A stretch of DNA of 9,349 nucleotides from Nanobdellota archaeon (GTDB lineage Archaea; Nanobdellota; Nanobdellia; Woesearchaeales; GCA-2686295), in the NCBI GenBank assembly GCA_018812505.1, contig JAHJDK010000192.1, positions 1-9,349 of the forward strand, written 5' to 3'. The notes beneath the pieces are model-generated. The model was not told the DNA's origin, ran no database searches, and was given only the letters and a program-made list of their open reading frames with translations. Below are positions 6,290 through 9,349 of this stretch, one piece after another. The translations under genes and the position numbers were made by a program. Positions within the stretch are counted from its first letter, which is position 1, and each line of letters begins with the position of its first letter.

Positions 6290-6314
6290 AGTTATTATCT
6301 TCTTATTTATTCGC

Positions 6315-6641
6315 ATGCGCATAAAGTATCAAAAAAAGGAACGTGTTTGTTTAACTTGTGATGAAAGACAGGATAAATTAAGAACTTTAAGAGAATTAAA
6401 TAAAAATCCTCATAAGATTAAGATTGGGGTGTATCTTGAGGACTTGTTGAGCAACTATACTTGTTTAATGGAAAGATCAGGATTCAGATTTGTAGGAAAT
6501 AACTATATAGATTATGTGATTGACTTTGAAGACAGGCGAGAGGTTTATCTTTTCAAAAGAGATGGTTTAAAATATAATTTATTGACTTTTGAAAAAGATG
6601 ATCATTTAGAGTTTGAAATTTATTCTAATCATCAACAGTGA
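6315..6641 (+). CDS. Hypothetical protein with CxxC, 108 residues
   Basis: Unrecognised. It is basic at the N-terminus (MRIKYQKKER) with one CLTC pair at residues 12-15, which could be half of a zinc site or a redox pair; the only other Cys is in NYTCLMERSG at about residue 50. The C-terminal half reads as alternating strands (FRFVGNNYIDYVIDFEDR, REVYLFKR, YNLLTFEKD, LEFEIYS), suggesting a small beta-rich fold. No signal or membrane segment. It is divergent from the PIN gene with an 84-nt gap between ATG codons. Its 3' end overlaps the convergent DUF357 gene by 17 nt. Promoter position and strand-like periodicity support a real gene; no function can be given. Confidence 0.6.
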   Translation: MRIKYQKKERVCLTCDERQDKLRTLRELNKNPHKIKIGVYLEDLLSNYTCLMERSGFRFVGNNYIDYVIDFEDRREVYLFKRDGLKYNLLTFEKDDHLEFEIYSNHQQ

Positions 6642-6924
6642 ATAATCTCGAATCTTTAACTTTGAACAAGCCGATTCTCGCGCCTGCATCGAGCCATCCA
6701 TGAGCGTAGTTCAAAGCGCCGAAAGCAAGCACATAATTATTTTTTCCTTTGAAGTGTTTTGCATCTTCGTAGTAGCGTGAGGCCATGTCTAGAAAATCCT
6801 TTGCTTCATTGATGCGTTCTTGATCCATCTCTGACTTCTTAACCATCTCGAGTGCTTCTCCTGTTATTGAGAAATATTTGTTTAATCTTGCGTCACAGAC
6901 AATGTTTATTTTTTTTGAAGTCAT
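6625..6924 (-). CDS. DUF357 family protein
   Basis: Archaea-specific small helical protein of unknown function. The diagnostic segment is in the C-terminal half of its 99 residues: AKDFLDMASRYYEDAKHF (about 41-58), then YVLAFGALNYAHGWLDAGAR (64-83) and IGLFKV. The ALNYAHGWLDAG..LGLF pattern is the family hallmark, forming a helical hairpin. Residues 1-40 are a charged helix. No membrane segment; cytosolic. ATG 6924 is supported by a TATA box about 26 nt upstream. The gene is convergent with the CxxC protein and overlaps it by 17 nt. DUF357 proteins are found across archaea near varied genes, and context here gives no further clue. Confidence 0.9.
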   Translation of the reverse strand: MTSKKINIVCDARLNKYFSITGEALEMVKKSEMDQERINEAKDFLDMASRYYEDAKHFKGKNNYVLAFGALNYAHGWLDAGARIGLFKVKDSRLFTVDD

Positions 6925-6945
6925 TTATTCACATATTGTTTGGCA

Positions 6946-6957
6946 GTATAAAAAAGT
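6946..6957 (-). promoter_or_regulatory. TATA box of the DUF357 gene
   Basis: On the minus strand the element reads acttttttatac, centred about 26 nt before ATG 6924. It lies in the short gap (44 nt) after the PF06541-like gene on the same strand. Confidence 0.55.
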
Positions 6958-6961
6958 TTTG

Positions 6962-6967
6962 AAAAAA
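6962..6967 (-). terminator. Oligo-T terminator after the five-helix membrane protein
   Basis: Six A on the plus strand give a T6 run on the minus strand one base after the stop codon (6969-6971). A second T6 run (6950-6955) follows but belongs to the DUF357 TATA region. Together they would separate the two transcripts. Confidence 0.5.
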
Positions 6968-6968
6968 T

Positions 6969-7508
6969 TTAATATTTAAACTTTTTGCATAAGAATTGTA
7001 TTCTTTTCTTGTTGAATAAAGTTGAAAACAAATCTAGCAGAAATATTAAGTAGAATAGTATCAAAAATATTTTCAGTAGAAAATAGTTGCTAATATTAAT
7101 CATTAAATTGTTAAAATGGGGGACTGCTAAGAATAATAGTCCTGATAGAACTAACCAATATATAGAGTAGTTCAAGCAGATGTATCCTTTGTAGTTTAGC
7201 ATTTTGTTTGAGTAATCCCATAATTTTAGGTTGTAGATTTTTTTTATAATAATTCCTGTGAACAACTCCATTAAGGTCAACAAAATACCTGCTATTATAA
7301 CTTTTATAATGAAAGAAATGTTTACTAACCATAGAAAATATATTGCTATGACTGATAATCCGTGTATTATCAGGTATGGTCCTCTTAGAAATCCTGGGTT
7401 AAGAAAATTTTTAAATGGTTCTTTTGCAAATATGTTTCTCCAAATCAATTCTAATATGTATCCTGTGATGCTTGCTATTGAGAATAGAAAGAGTAGTTTC
7501 ATAATCAT
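6969..7508 (-). CDS. Five-helix membrane protein, PF06541 (CmpB) like
   Basis: 179 residues with about five membrane helices: 4-22, 45-62, 66-88, 114-131 and 142-165. It resembles the family named 'putative ABC-transporter type IV' (PF06541, CmpB). Matching motifs are an early GYILELIWR (Glu20), NPGFLRGPY (37-45), LMELFTGIIIKKIYNLKLWDYSNK (about 79-102) and NYKGYICLNYSIYW (105-118). The conserved Glu, FLRGPY and WDYSN are what identify it. The biochemical role of the family is not established, and no ABC ATPase lies beside it, so the transporter name should be treated with caution. ATG 7508 is chosen over ATG 7502 from the TATA spacing (27 versus 33 nt). It is divergent from the M29 peptidase gene. 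The C-terminus is Lys-rich, as expected for a cytosolic tail. Confidence 0.8.
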   Translation of the reverse strand: MIMKLLFLFSIASITGYILELIWRNIFAKEPFKNFLNPGFLRGPYLIIHGLSVIAIYFLWLVNISFIIKVIIAGILLTLMELFTGIIIKKIYNLKLWDYSNKMLNYKGYICLNYSIYWLVLSGLLFLAVPHFNNLMINISNYFLLKIFLILFYLIFLLDLFSTLFNKKRIQFLCKKFKY

Positions 7509-7528
7509 AATGAGTTGTTATTTTACTT

Positions 7529-7540
7529 TCATATAAAAAG
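7529..7540 (-). promoter_or_regulatory. TATA box of the PF06541-like gene
   Basis: On the minus strand the box reads cttttta followed by tatga, centred about 27 nt before ATG 7508. It is part of a 95-nt divergent region shared with the peptidase gene. Confidence 0.55.
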
Positions 7541-7557
7541 CTATTCTAAAATTATAG

Positions 7558-7565
7558 TTTTTTTT
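7558..7565 (+). other. T8 tract between divergent promoters
   Basis: Eight consecutive T on the plus strand lie between the two TATA boxes (7532-7539 minus, 7573-7580 plus). As a plus-strand oligo-T tract it could stop antisense read-through entering the peptidase gene, or simply stiffen the promoter region. Confidence 0.4.
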
Positions 7566-7580
7566 AGAAAAATTTAAATA
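7566..7580 (+). promoter_or_regulatory. BRE/TATA promoter of the M29-like peptidase gene
   Basis: Purine-rich agaaaa then tttaaata (7573-7580), centred about 27 nt before ATG 7604, giving a predicted leaderless transcript. Confidence 0.6.
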
Positions 7581-7603
7581 ATTTCAAACTAGATTTTATT
7601 TAT

Positions 7604-8644
7604 ATGATAGATTGGCAGCGATTCAGAGAGCAGGTTGACCTTGATATTTTTAAGAGAGTATTCAGTAATAGTTTAGAGGTTGGTAATGAGAAAATATTAA
7701 TTATTGGTGACTATGGTTTTAAGAATAGAGTTTTATCACCTATATTGACTAATGCTTATGCTTTGGCTGCCAGAGAGCTCGACTTAAATTACAATGTTTT
7801 AATGCAGAATTCCAAGGCAAGAGGTGACTTTGCTGATGAAGTTATGATTTATGCTCTTAAAAGACTGCCAAATAGAAGTGTTATTGTTTTGAATGTTTCT
7901 AACAGGATTGGAAAACTTGGTTCTTTAGGTTTAAGCTTTAGGAAGTTTTGTGCTGATCATGAACACAAGTTTATCACTTCTTCTTCGCTTGGAAGTTTGT
8001 CAAATGATAGTTTAAAAGATGTTTTGAAGGTTTTGAATGTTGACTATAAGAAGATGGATGCTCGTGGTCAGAGGATAAAAAAGTTTCTTGATTCTGGAAG
8101 AGAAGTTAACATAACAACTAAGATTGGAACCGATATAACTTTTGACATTACAGGTAATAAATCCATAGTTAACTCTGGAAGATACAATCAGACAGGTGCA
8201 GGCGGCAACTTGCCTGCTGGAGAGGTTTACACTTTTCCAAGACTTGACAAGGTTGAAGGCACGTTCTATGTTGATGGCAGTTTAAGATTAAAAGATAAAA
8301 CTCAGCTGATTAGAACTCCTGTTAAGATAGATGTTGAGCATGGCGAGATAAGCAATATATCAAGTGATTATGAAGGTAATCTGTTCAAGGAAACACTTGA
8401 ATGGGCCCATAGGAGAGCTAAGAAGCCTCAGACTATAAGAAAAATAGCTGAGCTTGGAATAGGAATTAATCCTAATGCAAAAATAATTGGTGCTACTATT
8501 ATAGATGAGAAATCTTTGGGAACTGCGCATATCGCTAATGGATCTAATGCTTGGTTTGGTGGAGCTATAAGAGCTATAGTTCATTTAGATCACGTTTTTA
8601 AGAATCCAGTCATAAGGATTGATGGGCGATTGTTAAGGGTTTAA
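7604..8644 (+). CDS. M29-like metallo-aminopeptidase (aminopeptidase T/NicX superfamily)
   Basis: Cytosolic metal-dependent hydrolase, probably removing N-terminal residues from peptides. The N-terminal half is a Rossmann-like domain (ILIIGDYG, VIVLNVSN). The C-terminal half carries the M29 pattern: GTDITFDITG, then GAGGNLPAGEVYTFP with Glu207, AELGIGINPNA with Glu283, GTAHIANGSN with His309, and IVHLDHV with His327 and Asp329. These five are the expected metal ligands, and all are present, so it should be active. The length of 346 is slightly below the usual M29 enzymes (about 400). The same fold includes 2,5-dihydroxypyridine dioxygenase (NicX), but a peptidase is more likely in a reduced archaeon. 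The stop directly abuts the stop of the convergent GNAT gene. Confidence 0.87.
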   Translation: MIDWQRFREQVDLDIFKRVFSNSLEVGNEKILIIGDYGFKNRVLSPILTNAYALAARELDLNYNVLMQNSKARGDFADEVMIYALKRLPNRSVIVLNVSNRIGKLGSLGLSFRKFCADHEHKFITSSSLGSLSNDSLKDVLKVLNVDYKKMDARGQRIKKFLDSGREVNITTKIGTDITFDITGNKSIVNSGRYNQTGAGGNLPAGEVYTFPRLDKVEGTFYVDGSLRLKDKTQLIRTPVKIDVEHGEISNISSDYEGNLFKETLEWAHRRAKKPQTIRKIAELGIGINPNAKIIGATIIDEKSLGTAHIANGSNAWFGGAIRAIVHLDHVFKNPVIRIDGRLLRV

Positions 8645-9085
8645 TCACTCCATGATTTTTTTCATCTTGACTAATCCTGTTTCTTTAAATCCTTGTTTCT
8701 CCCAGAAATCGAATGCTTTTGATTGTTTGCAAGTTGTTAGTTCAACTCTTCTTATACCTTTTTTTCTGGCTTTCTCGCTTATGAATCTGAACATCTGGTT
8801 TCCGACTTTTTTGCTTCTGTATTCAGGATGGACTCCTGTTTGGTATATGTGAAGCAAATCTCCTTGATTCCAAGGTTTAATTAAGCAGAAAATGAATCCT
8901 AGTATTTTGTTGTTTTCTTCAGCGTAAACACAGTATTCTTTTGCGTTTTCGTAGCTTTTACTCAAGATTTTAATGGCTTCCTCATGAGTCCATTTCTCGT
9001 AAAAAGGAGATTCTATAAATATTTGTACGAACAAGTCAGCAACTTTTTCAATCTCTTTTTTGTTCTTGAAATTTTTGATGTTCAT
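8645..9085 (-). CDS. GNAT family N-acetyltransferase
   Basis: Acetyl-CoA-dependent N-acetyltransferase, 146 residues, standard single GNAT domain. The acetyl-CoA-binding motif A is GVHPEYRSKKVGNQMF (84-99), in which R/S-K-K-V-G-N stands for the Q/RxxGxG/A loop. It is preceded by the beta-4 strand LLHIYQTG and by the beta-3 strand KILGFIFCLI. A later strand RRVELTTC and the motif AFDFWEKQGFKETGLVKMKK complete the fold; the latter is the usual C-terminal Y/F-x-K-x-G-F segment. The substrate is unknown. ATG 9085 overlaps the stop of the NFACT/RqcH gene as ATGA, so the two are co-transcribed and probably translationally coupled. An AGGTGG lies about 16 nt upstream, rather far for a ribosome site. 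This may suggest a protein-quality or ribosome-linked target, but that is inference. Confidence 0.9.
   Translation of the reverse strand: MNIKNFKNKKEIEKVADLFVQIFIESPFYEKWTHEEAIKILSKSYENAKEYCVYAEENNKILGFIFCLIKPWNQGDLLHIYQTGVHPEYRSKKVGNQMFRFISEKARKKGIRRVELTTCKQSKAFDFWEKQGFKETGLVKMKKIME
8656..8662 (+). terminator. T7 tract ending the peptidase transcript
   Basis: Seven T lie 11 nt beyond the peptidase stop, inside the 3' end of the convergent GNAT gene, where they encode Lys-Lys on the other strand. It is well placed as an archaeal oligo-T terminator, but the coding constraint means it may be coincidental. Confidence 0.4.
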
Positions 9086-9349
9086 CTGGCTATTTCACAT
9101 CCACCTGCTGGTAATGCTCTGATTATCTCATCTAAGTCCTCAAATTTTAATTTGTGTCTTATCATCTTGGCTATTTCGCTTGCCTTTTCTCTTCCTTGCA
9201 GTATTTCAACGTATTCCTTGCAGTTCTTTTTCATAGCATTATGTGGTGCTGCCATTATTTTTTCGTTATAGACTCCTATTGCAAGGTTCATTTTTGGTTG
9301 TAGATAATTAGTTTTTCCTCTTATCATGAATGCTCCTTTTGGCAGTAGA
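9082..9349 (-). CDS. rqcH: NFACT/RqcH (NEMF homologue), C-terminal fragment at window edge
   Basis: Ribosome quality-control factor that binds split large subunits carrying stalled nascent chains and peptidyl-tRNA, and in some lineages adds C-terminal tails. Only the last 88 residues are in the window; the frame is open through the right edge, so the ATG at 9327 is internal. They match the end of the NFACT-R (DUF814) domain: LPKGAFMIRGKTNYL, then NLAIGVY and KIMAAPHNAMKKNCKEYVEI. Next comes an LQGRE.ASEIAKMI helix in place of the usual PG..KKS..AK, and DLDEIIRALPAGGCEI closes the protein. The typical Pro-Gly before the Lys-rich helix is changed to Gln-Gly here. The N-terminal NFACT-N, HhH and coiled-coil parts lie upstream off the edge. 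The stop overlaps the GNAT start by 4 nt. Identification rests on the short C-terminal part but is distinctive. Confidence 0.82.
   Translation of the reverse strand, partial: LLPKGAFMIRGKTNYLQPKMNLAIGVYNEKIMAAPHNAMKKNCKEYVEILQGREKASEIAKMIRHKLKFEDLDEIIRALPAGGCEIAR

Noticed and set aside
7258..7536. Plus-strand frame inside the PF06541-like gene
   Set aside because: Antisense of a gene with family motifs and its own promoter; the frame has no coherent protein features.
8652..9271. Two plus-strand frames opposite GNAT and rqcH
   Set aside because: Both are antisense shadows of genes with clear GNAT and NFACT-R motifs.
1..9349. tRNA, rRNA, CRISPR array, insertion sequence or attachment site
   Set aside because: All gaps between genes are about 105 bases or less and hold promoter or terminator elements. 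No repeated spacer pattern, transposase motif or cloverleaf was seen by eye; a small RNA could be missed.

Overview
The window reads as chromosomal DNA of an AT-rich archaeon, most likely a small-genome DPANN lineage (Woesearchaeota/Pacearchaeota-like; this placement is an inference). The archaeal evidence is: a Rad50 with a CPxC zinc hook, a Cbf5-type TruB-PUA pseudouridine synthase, a DUF357 protein, the C-terminal end of an archaeal/eukaryotic-type NFACT (RqcH/NEMF) protein, and a repeated archaeal promoter layout. In that layout a TATA-like box sits about 25-30 nt before the start codon with no Shine-Dalgarno between them, so most transcripts are probably leaderless. Genes are packed tightly. 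No gene-free stretch exceeds about 105 bases, convergent genes overlap or abut at their stops, and no tRNA, rRNA, CRISPR array or insertion sequence is visible.

Left part (1-3794, + strand) is informational core. It holds the 3' part of rad50 (DNA break repair; the gene runs off the left edge), a tRNA-dihydrouridine synthase 11 nt downstream, a winged-helix regulator with its own promoter, and cbf5 (rRNA pseudouridylation in box H/ACA RNPs) with its own promoter.

Middle part (3795-7508) is accessory-looking. Two small membrane proteins with Lys/Ser-rich cytosolic tails are followed by the most interesting gene. This is a predicted lipoprotein of 252 residues that resembles only the extracytoplasmic WWDYG region of the oligosaccharyltransferase STT3/AglB, without its polytopic membrane part. 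Then come an unrecognised 124-residue protein, a PIN-domain protein on the opposite strand, a divergent unrecognised 108-residue protein with a CxxC, a DUF357 protein, and a five-helix membrane protein resembling the PF06541 (CmpB, 'putative ABC-transporter type IV') family.

Right part (7509-9349): a divergent promoter region drives a PF06541-like gene leftward and an M29-like metallo-aminopeptidase rightward. The peptidase gene abuts, tail to tail, a GNAT acetyltransferase. The GNAT start overlaps by 4 nt the stop of an NFACT/RqcH-type ribosome-rescue gene that enters from the right edge.

The regular TATA-to-start spacing was used to decide doubtful starts: 2349 for the regulator, 3823 for the first membrane protein, 4591 for the lipoprotein, 6230 for the PIN protein and 7508 for the PF06541-like protein.
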